From positions 496,001 to 560,000 of the forward strand of contig NZ_JALPRS010000001.1 in the NCBI RefSeq assembly GCF_023630255.1: DNA of 64,000 nucleotides, in the 5' to 3' direction. Positions 42,509 to 52,213 of the stretch are shown piece by piece (within the stretch, counting starts at the first letter, position 1; every line of letters begins with the position of its first letter). Source of the stretch: Pontibacter deserti. Its GTDB lineage: Bacteria > Bacteroidota > Bacteroidia > Cytophagales > Hymenobacteraceae. The translations under genes were made by a program, and so were the position numbers. The notes beneath the pieces are model-generated. The model was given only the letters and a program-made list of their open reading frames with translations, searched no databases and had not been told where the DNA came from.

Positions 42509-44950
42509 GTGGCAAAAATAAGGCACAACAATATAATAGATACGGTAGATGCTGTACTTGCTGTATCAAAAAAGAAAGGAATTATCCATCTGCATGCAGA
42601 AGATGAGGCACTTAGTGGTAATTCTCTCATACTTAATGGTAAACAGGTGCTCCATTTTGGTACCTGCGGTTATCTTGGCCTGGAACACCACCCGGCACTA
42701 AAACGTGGAGCAATAGATGCTATAGAGCGTTTTGGCACTCAATTCCCCATGTCGCGCACTTATATTTCTAACCCTTTGTACCGCGAACTGGAAGCCTTGA
42801 TACAGGAAATGTATAAGGTGCCGGTCGTTATCTCCAAAAACTGCACACTGGCTCACCAGACAACAATTCCGGGTATTATCCGACAAACTGACTTAGTTAT
42901 ACTGGACCACCAGGTACATGCCAGCATCCAGGAAGCTGTTAAAAAGCTGCTTGCCCAGGGCGTAGCTGTGGAGATGATCAGGCACAATAACCTGGAAATG
43001 CTGGAAGAATGCATAAAAAAGCAACGCAACAAGTATAGCCGCATCTGGTACATGGCCGACGGTGTTTACTCGATGTATGGGGATTATGCGCCCATTAAGG
43101 AGATGATTGCCCTTGCCGAAAAGTATGAGCAGCTATACTTGTATGTTGATGATGCACATGGCATGAGCTGGGCAGGCGAACACGGTACAGGGTATGTTAT
43201 GAGTCAGATGGATGGCGTGCTGTACCGCAAAATGGTGCTGACTGCTAACCTGGGAAAAGCTTTCGGGTCCTGTGGTGGGTTGTCGTTGTTCCCTGACGAG
43301 GAGTGGTATAATAAGGTAAATAACTTTGGCGGCCCGCTTACTTTTTCGGTACAGATAGAGCCAGCAACACTTGGGGCTGCTATAGCCTCTGCCAAACTGC
43401 ACCTAAGCGACGAAATTTATACGTACCAGCAGGAATTACAGAAAAGAATAGCCTATTTCAATACATTACTAAAGCAAACTGACCTGCCGCTGGTGCACGA
43501 AAACAACAGCCCTATATTTTTTATAGGTACCGGTACCATGGAAATGGGCAATTACCTGGTAAGATCGCTGCTAAACGATGGCATCTATGTAAACCTGGCT
43601 ACTTTTCCGGCTGTGCCTGCCAAAAACATCGGCATTCGTATTACTATCTCCCTCAACAACTCTTTCCAGGATATTGAGCAATTGGTGGCTAAGCTGAGCG
43701 CTAATTTTAATAAGGCATTAATTGAAACCAACCAGACACAGGAGAAGATCAGGAAGGCGTTTAAAATACCAATGCCAGCACCAACAGCTTTACCAGCGCA
43801 GCCAACTATAACTCATAACGCTCTGAAGTTGCAAAGTTATAGTTCCGTGCAAAGTATAAACGAGGCCGTTTGGAACAATTACCTGGGGCACGAAGGCATG
43901 TTTGACTGGCGGGGAATGCAGTTTCTGGAAAAATCATTCAGTAGTAACAACGAGACCGAGAACAACTGGGACTTCCGTTATTATGTGGTGACCAATCAGG
44001 AGGGCAGTATTATACTTATGACCTTTGCCGTAATTGCCCTTCATAAAGAAGATATTTTTGCACAAGCTTCGGTATCAAAAGTTATAGAGCAGGAACGCAG
44101 CTTAAACCCACAATACCTAACGGCAAAAGGTATAATGCTGGGTAGCCTCTTTACGGAAGGCAAACACATGTACCTTAACAGAAGCAATGCCAACTGGAGG
44201 TCTGCTCTGACGATGGTGTTACAGGAGCTTTTTAAAGAGCAGGACAGGGAGCAGGTCAGTAATATTATGCTTCGCGATTTTGATACCAACGACCAGGTAA
44301 TGCATGAGTTTATGATTGATCAGGGTTTTGTCAAGATCGACCTGCCAGATTCATGTGTGGTTGAGAACCTGAGTGGCCAATCGGAAGAGGCATATGTAAG
44401 CGGACTATCCCGAAAAAACAGGCGCCATTATGTGCAGAAGATAAAACGAAACCAGCATTACTTTAATGTTGAGATTAAGAGCAGGCTGACAGAAGCTGAG
44501 CTTGCACATGCGTTCAGTCTTTTCCGGAATGTAAAGGAAAGAAACCTGGCAATCAATAATTACCTGTTCCCTGAGAAGCTGTTTAATGAAATTAATAAAA
44601 GCCCGGATTGGGAGTTTATAGTTTTATACCTGAAAGAAGAATTTAGTGATAACAGGAAGCCAGTAGCTGTTTGTTTCTGCCATATAAATGCGGCCAATAT
44701 TTACAGTCCTATGCTGATAGGTATGGATTATGAGTACCTGATGGAATTTGGAATTTACAGGCAGGCACTTTTTCAGGTAATTAACAGGGCAAATAAATTA
44801 AACTGTGCAAAGATAAACTTCGGCATATCGGCTACTCTCGAAAAACAACGGATTGGAGCTGTCATTTATCCGAAAGTAGGTTATTTTCAGGCGAAAGATA
44901 ATTTTACGATGGAATTAATGGAAGCTACTTTCATGATTGAGAAGGAGTAA
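42509..44950 (+). CDS. Alpha-oxoamine synthase fused to GNAT acyltransferase
   Basis: The 813-residue protein joins two enzymes. The N-terminal half (about 1-395) is a PLP-dependent alpha-oxoamine synthase (BioF/Kbl/SPT/CqsA family): FGTCGYLGLEHHP, YVDDAHGMSWAGEHG and the PLP lysine in TANLGKAFGSCGG. These join an amino acid to an acyl-CoA with loss of CO2. The C-terminal half (about 430-813) has the layout of a BioF2/FemAB-like GNAT acyltransferase (SGLSRKNRRHYVQKIKRN, RNVKERNLAINNYLF). An N-acylated amino-ketone lipid is a reasonable guess at the product. The start is GTG. The next gene, a histidine kinase, begins 9 bases later. Confidence 0.85.
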   Translation: MAKIRHNNIIDTVDAVLAVSKKKGIIHLHAEDEALSGNSLILNGKQVLHFGTCGYLGLEHHPALKRGAIDAIERFGTQFPMSRTYISNPLYRELEALIQEMYKVPVVISKNCTLAHQTTIPGIIRQTDLVILDHQVHASIQEAVKKLLAQGVAVEMIRHNNLEMLEECIKKQRNKYSRIWYMADGVYSMYGDYAPIKEMIALAEKYEQLYLYVDDAHGMSWAGEHGTGYVMSQMDGVLYRKMVLTANLGKAFGSCGGLSLFPDEEWYNKVNNFGGPLTFSVQIEPATLGAAIASAKLHLSDEIYTYQQELQKRIAYFNTLLKQTDLPLVHENNSPIFFIGTGTMEMGNYLVRSLLNDGIYVNLATFPAVPAKNIGIRITISLNNSFQDIEQLVAKLSANFNKALIETNQTQEKIRKAFKIPMPAPTALPAQPTITHNALKLQSYSSVQSINEAVWNNYLGHEGMFDWRGMQFLEKSFSSNNETENNWDFRYYVVTNQEGSIILMTFAVIALHKEDIFAQASVSKVIEQERSLNPQYLTAKGIMLGSLFTEGKHMYLNRSNANWRSALTMVLQELFKEQDREQVSNIMLRDFDTNDQVMHEFMIDQGFVKIDLPDSCVVENLSGQSEEAYVSGLSRKNRRHYVQKIKRNQHYFNVEIKSRLTEAELAHAFSLFRNVKERNLAINNYLFPEKLFNEINKSPDWEFIVLYLKEEFSDNRKPVAVCFCHINAANIYSPMLIGMDYEYLMEFGIYRQALFQVINRANKLNCAKINFGISATLEKQRIGAVIYPKVGYFQAKDNFTMELMEATFMIEKE

Positions 44951-44959
44951 CGAACTTTA

Positions 44960-46675
44960 GTGCGAAGAAGACTAATTGGAGAATACGTGGACGTTCTACA
45001 GAAAAGAATTGAGGAGATAATAACGTTTATTGCTGAAATAGCTAACGGAAATTTCGATTATCAGATGGAAGTTTCTGAAACAGGCAACGAAATGGATGCC
45101 ATTATTTCAGGAATAAGCATGCTTGGGCAGGAACTTAAGAATTCTACGGTATCCAGGGACTTTATGCAAAGTATTTACCAGGGTGTGGTAGATATGTTGC
45201 TTGTTTTAAATACAGATTACACCATCCGAAATGTAAACGAGGCATTTGAAGAATTGACCGGCTACAGGCAGAGTGAACTAGTTGGCAGACATTTTCTGGA
45301 GCTTTTTAGCGATAGCGAGAACCTGCGCCTGTTAGAGGCATTGTATAAACTGGAGAACGAAGGTAAATGCCTGAACACAGAATTTCTTCTGAAAACAGCA
45401 AACCAAGCTACCATACCAACATCATGTTCCTTTTCTTTTTTGAGAAATAATACCCAAGATAGAGACGGTATTCTGATCATTGCAAAAGATATTACTGAAC
45501 TTAAAAATAAAGAGCGGGAACTGAACGAGGCCAAAGAGAAAGCCGAAGCTGCCAACGAGGCCAAAAGTAATTTCCTGTCCAGCATGAGCCACGAGATCCG
45601 GACGCCGCTAAATGGTATAATGGGTTTCACTAATCTGCTAATAAATACCGGGCTGGATAGCACGCAGGCACAATATGTTCACCTGATACAGAGCTCCGGA
45701 ACCACGCTTACAAAACTTCTGAACGATATACTTGACCTGCACCGCATAGAACAGGATAAGGTGGAGATAGAGGCTATTCCGTTTGATATCAGGGCTACCA
45801 TGGCATCGCATCTGGAGCCTTACCGTTATGTGGCCAAAGGTAAAAATATCTCGCTTAGCTATACTTTTGATGAGGATGTTCCGCAGGTTGTGATCAGCGA
45901 TCCGACCCGTATTAACCAGGTGCTTGTAAACCTGGTAAGCAACGCCATAAAGTTTACCGAAAAAGGAAGTATAACAGTGCATGCTTCGCTGGCAAGTATA
46001 AGCCAGCAGGAGTCTTCGGCTATACTTCATTTTAGTGTTACAGACTCAGGAATAGGTATACCCGCAGAAAAGCAGGAGCTAATTTTCGAATCATTTACAC
46101 AGTCTGATCAGTCTACAACGCGTAAGTATGGTGGCTTCGGCCTTGGCCTGGCAATCAGTAAAAAGCTGGTAAAGCTGATGGGGGGCGAGATGGGAATAAT
46201 TAGTGGACAGGCAGGTCAGACGGGTACCACTTTCTGGTTTACTATAAATCTGGGCTACCTGAATGAAAAGACCACTGAGCCTGTTGAAGAGATGGAAGAC
46301 GAAGCATTTAAGTTACGCGATGGTGTTCAGGTACTGGTGGTAGATGATAACCCGATTAACGTGTTGCTGATGCAGGATGTACTGGAGCATTTAGGTGCCA
46401 GGGTAACTGCGGCTGAGGGTGGCGAAGAAGCATTACAGGCAACGCAAAACCATACTTTCGACCTGGTTTTTATGGATATTCAGATGCCAGGTATGGATGG
46501 CCTTGAAGCAGCAGATAGATTACGTAAAGCAAACTTTAAAAAACCTATCATCGCTTTCTCAGCGAATGCTTATAAAGATGACATTGCTAAAAGTATAAAT
46601 GCCGGCATGAATGGCCACTTGTGTAAACCCTTTACTACCCGCGAGCTTGTAAGTATACTTAAGAGGTGGGTTTAA
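44960..46675 (+). CDS. Soluble hybrid sensor histidine kinase with PAS domain
   Basis: The 571-residue protein has no membrane helix. Order: HAMP-like linker (about 10-60), PAS domain (about 70-185), coiled coil, HisKA with His211 in SSMSHEIRTPLNGI, ATPase domain (N-box LVSNAIKFTEK, G1 DSGIGI, G2 GFGLGLAIS), then a C-terminal receiver (about 450-571) with VDDNPIN, phosphoacceptor Asp in FMDIQMPGMDG and the lysine in CKPFTT. It uses a GTG start 9 bases behind the oxoamine synthase gene and is thus coupled to it, which suggests it responds to or controls the lipid made there. No histidine phosphotransfer or DNA-binding domain is attached. Confidence 0.92.
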   Translation: MRRRLIGEYVDVLQKRIEEIITFIAEIANGNFDYQMEVSETGNEMDAIISGISMLGQELKNSTVSRDFMQSIYQGVVDMLLVLNTDYTIRNVNEAFEELTGYRQSELVGRHFLELFSDSENLRLLEALYKLENEGKCLNTEFLLKTANQATIPTSCSFSFLRNNTQDRDGILIIAKDITELKNKERELNEAKEKAEAANEAKSNFLSSMSHEIRTPLNGIMGFTNLLINTGLDSTQAQYVHLIQSSGTTLTKLLNDILDLHRIEQDKVEIEAIPFDIRATMASHLEPYRYVAKGKNISLSYTFDEDVPQVVISDPTRINQVLVNLVSNAIKFTEKGSITVHASLASISQQESSAILHFSVTDSGIGIPAEKQELIFESFTQSDQSTTRKYGGFGLGLAISKKLVKLMGGEMGIISGQAGQTGTTFWFTINLGYLNEKTTEPVEEMEDEAFKLRDGVQVLVVDDNPINVLLMQDVLEHLGARVTAAEGGEEALQATQNHTFDLVFMDIQMPGMDGLEAADRLRKANFKKPIIAFSANAYKDDIAKSINAGMNGHLCKPFTTRELVSILKRWV

Positions 46676-46705
46676 AAAAGAAGGATACTACTAGCTCCCC
46701 AGAAT

Positions 46706-46738
46706 AAAAAAGCCTCTCCCGAAACAGGAGAGGCTTTT
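46706..46738. terminator. Terminator between hybrid kinase and outer-membrane barrel
   Basis: AAAAAGCCTCTCC and GGAGAGGCTTTT pair in a 12-bp stem around a 7-base loop, between convergent genes. Confidence 0.8.
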
Positions 46739-46766
46739 CACTATCATTAAACAGGTTAGATCAATA

Positions 46767-49325
46767 TTATTGCACACCACCACCGTCGCCTTGCTTGGCA
46801 TCGTCATTGCGGATAGACTTTTTACGTTTTGGCGGACGCTGCTGCTCCAGTTTACCAAAGCGGTAGTCGAAGGAAACACGCACGCCACGGTTATAGTTGT
46901 TGATGCGCACATGCTGCTCATAAGCCCTTGCATTAGCCTCAGTAAGCGGTGCAATTACGTCATTTTTCATTTTCATGCTTTCACGGAATGGGTTATCCAA
47001 ACCTACGCTAATACCACCTTTCTTATCAAACAGCTCTTTTTTGATAGCAATCTGGTGGAAAGAGAATGCTGCAAATCTACCTAGCAACTGAATACGCTCC
47101 GAGTTAAAACCACCACTAAACTGTGCGCTAAAACCTTTCGGGAAAGTATAAGATGTATTAGCGTTGATGTTATACATCCAGCCGCTGTTGCTGTTATATT
47201 CACTGTTAAGGTCTACATAGTAAATGTTAGAGCTACCGCCTATGGTCCAGTTATTGGTTGGTTTGGTGTTACCGAACAAGCTTACACCGTAAGTTTTGTT
47301 GGTGGCGATATTTTGGAATGTAAGTAGGGTTACATTTTTAGGATTTCCTTGTTCATCTTCAACCCTCTCGATTGAGGCAACTGGCTCAATGGCGTTATCT
47401 GTTTGGCGCATATAACCAGTTACACTTATTGATGTCTGTTTAAAGAAAGTACTGTAACCTAATTCATACAGGTTTGTTAATTCAGCATCAAGGTTTGTGT
47501 TACCAATAACAAATGTGTTTGATGTTTGCTCCTGACGATATGGGTTCAGGAAGTTCATGGACGGACGCTGGATGCGCTGTGTATAGTTAGCCTTTAATGT
47601 ATGTACTTTATTTATAGTATAAGACAGCGCTACACTTGGAATAAAGTTGTCATAATCGGCAGTATAACCAGTTTTACCATCTTTAGAAGAGTTATTATCT
47701 GAGCTGATGTCAGTAAACTCATAACGGCTGCCTAGTTTAACGTTTAATGCTTTTTTAATGGTAAAACCATAAGTCAGGTAAGATGCATATACATCCTGCT
47801 GATAGAAGAAGTAGTTGCTACCCATCGCCGGAGCTTCCGCTGTACCATAAAGGGCATCACTTTCCACATCACGGAAGATAGTTTTAGCACCAATTTCAAG
47901 TATGGTTTTATTTGCAAATGGGTGCGTATAATCTGCCTGGAAGGTTAATTCTTTATTGCTACCATCATTCATGTTGCGCACTCTTTTAAATGGTGCCTCA
48001 CTAAGCGTGTAATGGTCCTGATTTATATCGTTTTCCGTATTTGTAATGGAGTATAACGATAACAGGGCAAGTTCCTGACCTTGTTTCTTGAAATAATGCG
48101 TAAAGTCTAGGTTATAGTCTGTGCCCAGCCTGAAGTTTTTGTGGCGGATAGCATTGTTGAAATCATTTATTACTTCCTTTTCTGCCGTTTCTGTCTCAAA
48201 CACAGACTGATCATTTTTCAGCCTAAACTGGCCACCGTTTGAGCGTATACCACCAGATAAGCTGTTACGCTGGTTAAAATCGTATTCAAAACCTAACTGA
48301 CCATTCATAAACGCTCCTCTTGGGGCAGTTTCACCTAGCTGGAGAGAGTATGATTCTTCATCTAACGGCGTATCAGGATTATCATAACCAATAATCTCGT
48401 TGGACATGTCGCCCTTGTTGTAGAACATGTTACCACCAAAGGTACCGTTGATACCCAGCTTACCACGACGTACATTAAGGCTTGCATTGGCGTTACTGCC
48501 ACGCGTACCTGCACCCACAGCTACCGAACCCGTTATACCTTGCAAACCACCATCTTTTTTAGTGATGATGTTGATGATACCGGCTGTACCTTCAGCGTCA
48601 TATTTAGCAGATGGCGATGTGATAACTTCTACTGATTTGATCTGATCGGCTGGGATTTGCTTCAGGGCATCAGCTATACTTCCGGCCATGATGGCAGAAG
48701 GCTTGTTATTGATGAGTACGCGTACGTTAGAGCTACCGCGTAGCTGCACGTTGCCATCGTTGTCGAGCGACAGCGACGGTACTTTCTGCAGTACATCGGC
48801 AGCGTTACCACCAGCATTTGTAATATCTTTTTCGGCGTTATAAACCGTGCGGTCAATTTTTTCTTCTACCAGCGGCTTCTCGCCAGTAACAACTACTTCG
48901 TTAAGCTTCTGTGCGTTAGACTCCAATGTGATGGTGCCTAAGTTTAGGTCTTCGCTGTCAGAACTAATAGTAAAGTCGCTGAGGGTCTTTTGCTGGTATC
49001 CGATAAAAGATACAAGCAACCTATACTTGCCCGCCGCCACTTTGCTTAGTGTAAAACGGCCTTTTTCGTCGGCCATGGTACCATCAATTGGCTTGCCGGT
49101 GCTCACGCTGATCATGGCTACTGTAGCAAATTCAACAGCGTTTTTAGAGTCGGCATCTACCACTACACCACTAATTTTAGCGTTGCCTTTCGGGGCGGTA
49201 GTGCCAGGTATGGCAGCCGGTTGTTGTTGCTGTGCCGGGCGACCTTGCGGTGCAGCCTGCTGTGCCTGTACAAGCACAGGTGCTGTGCTTAAACCAAGCA
49301 ATAATAGGAATACATTCTTCTTCAT
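46767..49325 (-). CDS. TonB-dependent outer-membrane beta-barrel protein
   Basis: The 852-residue precursor has a signal peptide ending VQAQ, a Gln/Pro/Ala-rich stretch, a CarboxypepD_reg-like domain (about 50-130: [23 protein letters not shown]), a plug (about 140-250: [32 protein letters not shown]-type and [14 protein letters not shown]), and a large outer-membrane barrel. It is of the outer membrane beta-barrel family used for uptake or assembly in Bacteroidota. No SusD partner or TonB box of clear type is found nearby, so its substrate is unknown. Confidence 0.9.
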   Translation of the reverse strand: [852 protein letters not shown]

Positions 49326-49589
49326 AGTTTATATCGGAAAGCTTCTTTAAATCCGTTTTTAGTGCGTTACCTGTAACTTCACATGGCAAAGAAAGACCGC
49401 ATTTCTGAACTGCTAAAACAGAATATACCAATGCACCTCATTTCTATATAAAGAGGCATTTCAACCCGACAAGATTTTTAAGGTTTTGAGGCTTTCCCGG
49501 ACAAATGAATTAATACAACTTTCAGGTATGGCAGGCTGCTTAATTTTGTGCAGAAGAATAGAGTTTATACTTTCGTGAAAAATCTGTTT

Positions 49590-50003
49590 ATGGAAGTAAA
49601 TCTTACACGATTAGACCAGGATTTCCATTTTGCAGCTACAGGTAATTCTGGAGTGGCAGTACACATGGATGCAAACCCGGAAATTGGAGGTCATAACATG
49701 GGTGCCCGCCCGATGGAAATGCTCCTGATGGGGCTAGGTGGCTGCAGTGCCATTGATGTAATACTTATACTTAAAAAGCAGCGCCAGGAGATCGGTTCTT
49801 TTGATATAAAAGTAACAGCCGACCGGGAGAAGGTGGAAGAGCATACTGAATTCAGGAACATTAATGTTCATTTCAGACTAGGCGGCAATCTTAACGAAGA
49901 CAAAGTTCGCCGTGCTATCGAGCTCTCGCTGGAGAAATACTGCTCTGTAGCAATGGTGCTCTATAAAACATCCGCGATAACTTATACTTTAGAGCTGGTG
50001 TAG
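49590..50003 (+). CDS. OsmC-family protein
   Basis: From the ATG at 49590 (MEVNLTRLDQDF) the protein is 137 residues. It shows the OsmC core: PMEMLLMGLGGCSAIDVI with the first redox Cys, and LSLEKYCSVAMVL with the second. OsmC-type proteins detoxify peroxides. It differs from Ohr at 4176 in lacking the Ohr AACFQSALL motif, so this is the YhfA-like OsmC branch. It is convergent with the next gene, with one base between stops. Confidence 0.9.
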   Translation: MEVNLTRLDQDFHFAATGNSGVAVHMDANPEIGGHNMGARPMEMLLMGLGGCSAIDVILILKKQRQEIGSFDIKVTADREKVEEHTEFRNINVHFRLGGNLNEDKVRRAIELSLEKYCSVAMVLYKTSAITYTLELV

Positions 50004-50004
50004 G

Positions 50005-50724
50005 TCAGGTGCCGAGCCTGGCCACGTACTTTACCAGTGAGCGTTTGGCTATAGGTAACAGGCTTTGCTCTAACGGTACAGGCACTTTAGAGATAATGGC
50101 AAAAGTAGCAGGGTTTGGCAGTTCTTTCCGCTCTTTTATCAGCTGCACTTTCAGGTGCTCGTGGGTCAGGCTCAGGCCGCGGCGCACTGTTTGCACATGT
50201 TCTGTGTTAATGCCCCGGTACTGCTCGTATGTGTTTTTAAAAACAGTGATGCGGTACAGGTATACCTGTGTCTCTTTGCCTGGAAATGCATCCAGAAACA
50301 GGTAGCCTTCGTCGTGATACATGGGTGTTATACCTACAGGACTTATCTCTAAGTGGCTTTCTACAAACTCGTATAGTTCTTTCCCTTCTTCCAGCGTTTC
50401 GCTGAACAGGGGAGATGCGTACTGTATGATCTCTTCAATCTGCTGCATGGTCTCGTCGTCTTCCACTATCTTCTGGTAAACGAGCTCCAGCTTTTCGAAA
50501 TCAGCGCGGCTGATGCGTTGCGGAAATTGCTCATACACCAGTTGCTTGTGCTCTTTTAACTGCACCAGGTTTCGGTAATGCATGATCAGGTCGGAGAAAA
50601 CAGGGTAGAGGCGGTGGTGGCTGAATTCTGCTTTTACAGCCTGCAGGTAAGCAAGCAGCAAATACTTCTTATACTCAAAATCTAATAATCCTTCTGTAAG
50701 CCAGTTGACGGGTAGGGTGTTCAT
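50005..50724 (-). CDS. Conserved hypothetical protein
   Basis: The 239-residue soluble protein begins MNTLPVNWLTEGLLDFEYKKYLLLAYLQAV (a 3-codon longer frame starts at 50733). It is largely helical, with a repeated charged pattern and a later beta portion (GYLFLDAFPGKETQVYLYRITVF). I recognise no family with known function. It looks like a lineage-conserved Cytophagales protein. No operon partner is adjacent. Confidence 0.7.
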   Translation of the reverse strand: MNTLPVNWLTEGLLDFEYKKYLLLAYLQAVKAEFSHHRLYPVFSDLIMHYRNLVQLKEHKQLVYEQFPQRISRADFEKLELVYQKIVEDDETMQQIEEIIQYASPLFSETLEEGKELYEFVESHLEISPVGITPMYHDEGYLFLDAFPGKETQVYLYRITVFKNTYEQYRGINTEHVQTVRRGLSLTHEHLKVQLIKERKELPNPATFAIISKVPVPLEQSLLPIAKRSLVKYVARLGT

Positions 50725-50978
50725 AGCCTTCAACTCTTTTAATTTATACCTGCTGTATTTAACGGATGAAGCAGAAATCGGGATTATAGTTAAGCATGAT
50801 TTTTATTATAAGTTATACTTCTCTTAAACCTTGTACATTAGCTACAGGATAGTAGCTACACTTTAAATTGTATACAAACCTAAGAGTTGGCTTTACGTTA
50901 GCTAAGCAAGGCCTGGGTTAAAACAAAGCTCTTCCCAATGCCTGAGATCATCTTTTAGTTAACTAAAATAATGCGACC

Positions 50979-51284
50979 ATGAATTATACTGAAAACTTTG
51001 AAGGCATAAAATTAGACATACAGGCAGTTGATATCGATATCTCAGATGCGATGCAGCAAAATCTGCGGGATAAGATCTCAAAACTGAAGCGACATGCTAA
51101 AAAAATAGACTCTATTGACGTATATTTTAAGGAAGAATCCAGCCATTCGACCAACACTAAAAGCGTACGGATACGTGTGGGAGTGCCGGGAAATGACGTG
51201 TTTGCACATGATGAGGGGGATAACTGGTACCAACTGCTGGATAGCGTGGAAGAAAAACTAAAACGCCAGTTAGAGAAGAAGTAA
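50979..51284 (+). CDS. hpf: Short ribosome hibernation factor (HPF/RaiA family)
   Basis: The 101-residue length fits the short HPF type. It has IKLDIQAVDIDISDAMQQNLRDKISKLKRH, IDSIDVYFKEE, and FAHDEGDNWYQLLDSVEEKLKRQLEK. HPF binds the small ribosomal subunit in stationary phase and helps to form inactive 100S ribosomes. There is no C-terminal extension, so it is not the long form. A terminator lies 34 bases downstream. Confidence 0.9.
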   Translation: MNYTENFEGIKLDIQAVDIDISDAMQQNLRDKISKLKRHAKKIDSIDVYFKEESSHSTNTKSVRIRVGVPGNDVFAHDEGDNWYQLLDSVEEKLKRQLEKK

Positions 51285-51318
51285 CATAGGAATAACCAGT
51301 TTATACCTGGTATGTATT

Positions 51319-51356
51319 AAAAAGGCTCCCTGCAAAATACTGCAGGGAGCCTTTTT
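51319..51356. terminator. Bidirectional terminator, 16-bp arms
   Basis: AAAAAGGCTCCCTGCA and TGCAGGGAGCCTTTTT pair around a 6-base loop, between the convergent hpf and S1/P1 nuclease genes. Confidence 0.85.
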
Positions 51357-51376
51357 GATGACTAAGTTATTCGTTG

Positions 51377-52171
51377 TTAATCGAAGATCTCGTTCAGCAG
51401 ACCAGCCAAATGTATACCACCTTTTAGTAGCTGTGTATTCAGAGTGTCAATGTGATCATATGTATAGCGGTAGCTAAGCTTTTGCTCTGGCTGCAGTTCG
51501 CTGTACAGTTTGTTACTGATCAGGTAAGACTCATATAACCACTGGCTGATAGGCTGTTTCATCCACTCTTTGCGTTGTGCTTTAGTGGTATGGTTCAGGG
51601 CGGTGCTGTATTCAGTATAGCTCAGGTCCTGCGACTCGATCAGGTCACTGTCCCACAGGCGGTGCAGGTTAGTAGATTCGCCAAACCAGAACAGTTTAAC
51701 ACGGTTACCACCTAAATCTTCAGGGCGGCCTGTGTGCATCGGCTGGTGTATATCGCCCACAAAATGAATTACCAGGCGCAGGTACATTTGCTTTTTATCC
51801 TGTGGCAGGTCTTTGTTTTTCAACTCTTTTACCAACATGTTCAGCTTCGTGTGCACGTTGGTAGCAGTATCCTGCATCAGGCTGGCAGTGAACTGATCGT
51901 AAGTCAAACCATCTTTAAAGTTGATGTAATGCCAGTTATCCAGGTATTTGTAGCTAGGTTCCGATTTCACGAAATCGGCCCAGTTGCTGGCCATGGCTAA
52001 TGACTCATTGCCCAGTATTTTTTTAACTTGCTTTTTTGCCTTACAGGTTAAGTTGCGCTCCGCAATTTCGCCCACCACGCGGTGCCCCAGCATGCCCCAC
52101 GCCATCGACTGAAGCGGCATATACAGGAACAAACCCGCCAGTATTAATTTTTTAAGCGATTTAAATGCCAT
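51377..52171 (-). CDS. S1/P1-type zinc nuclease
   Basis: The 264-residue precursor has a signal peptide ending QSMA. The mature protein starts WGMLGHRVVGEIAE, the usual N-terminal zinc-ligand Trp/His pattern, and continues with NWADFV, LDNWHYINFKDG, and HFVGDIHQPMHTGRPEDLGGNRVKL. This is the trinuclear zinc site of S1/P1 nucleases, which cleave single-stranded nucleic acid and 3'-phosphates outside or in the periplasm. It ends the unit downstream of the exosortase gene by 42 bases. Confidence 0.94.
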   Translation of the reverse strand: MAFKSLKKLILAGLFLYMPLQSMAWGMLGHRVVGEIAERNLTCKAKKQVKKILGNESLAMASNWADFVKSEPSYKYLDNWHYINFKDGLTYDQFTASLMQDTATNVHTKLNMLVKELKNKDLPQDKKQMYLRLVIHFVGDIHQPMHTGRPEDLGGNRVKLFWFGESTNLHRLWDSDLIESQDLSYTEYSTALNHTTKAQRKEWMKQPISQWLYESYLISNKLYSELQPEQKLSYRYTYDHIDTLNTQLLKGGIHLAGLLNEIFD

Positions 52172-52213
52172 TGATATAAGAAACTATTGGTTAGAATTTT
52201 TCGGCAGCAAATG

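Noticed and set aside
42050..46675. Assignment of the oxoamine synthase-GNAT protein as plain BioF for biotin
   Set aside because: No other biotin genes are adjacent, a GNAT domain is fused, and a kinase is coupled; biotin synthesis does not explain this. I did not exclude it strictly, as the phylogeny could not be run.
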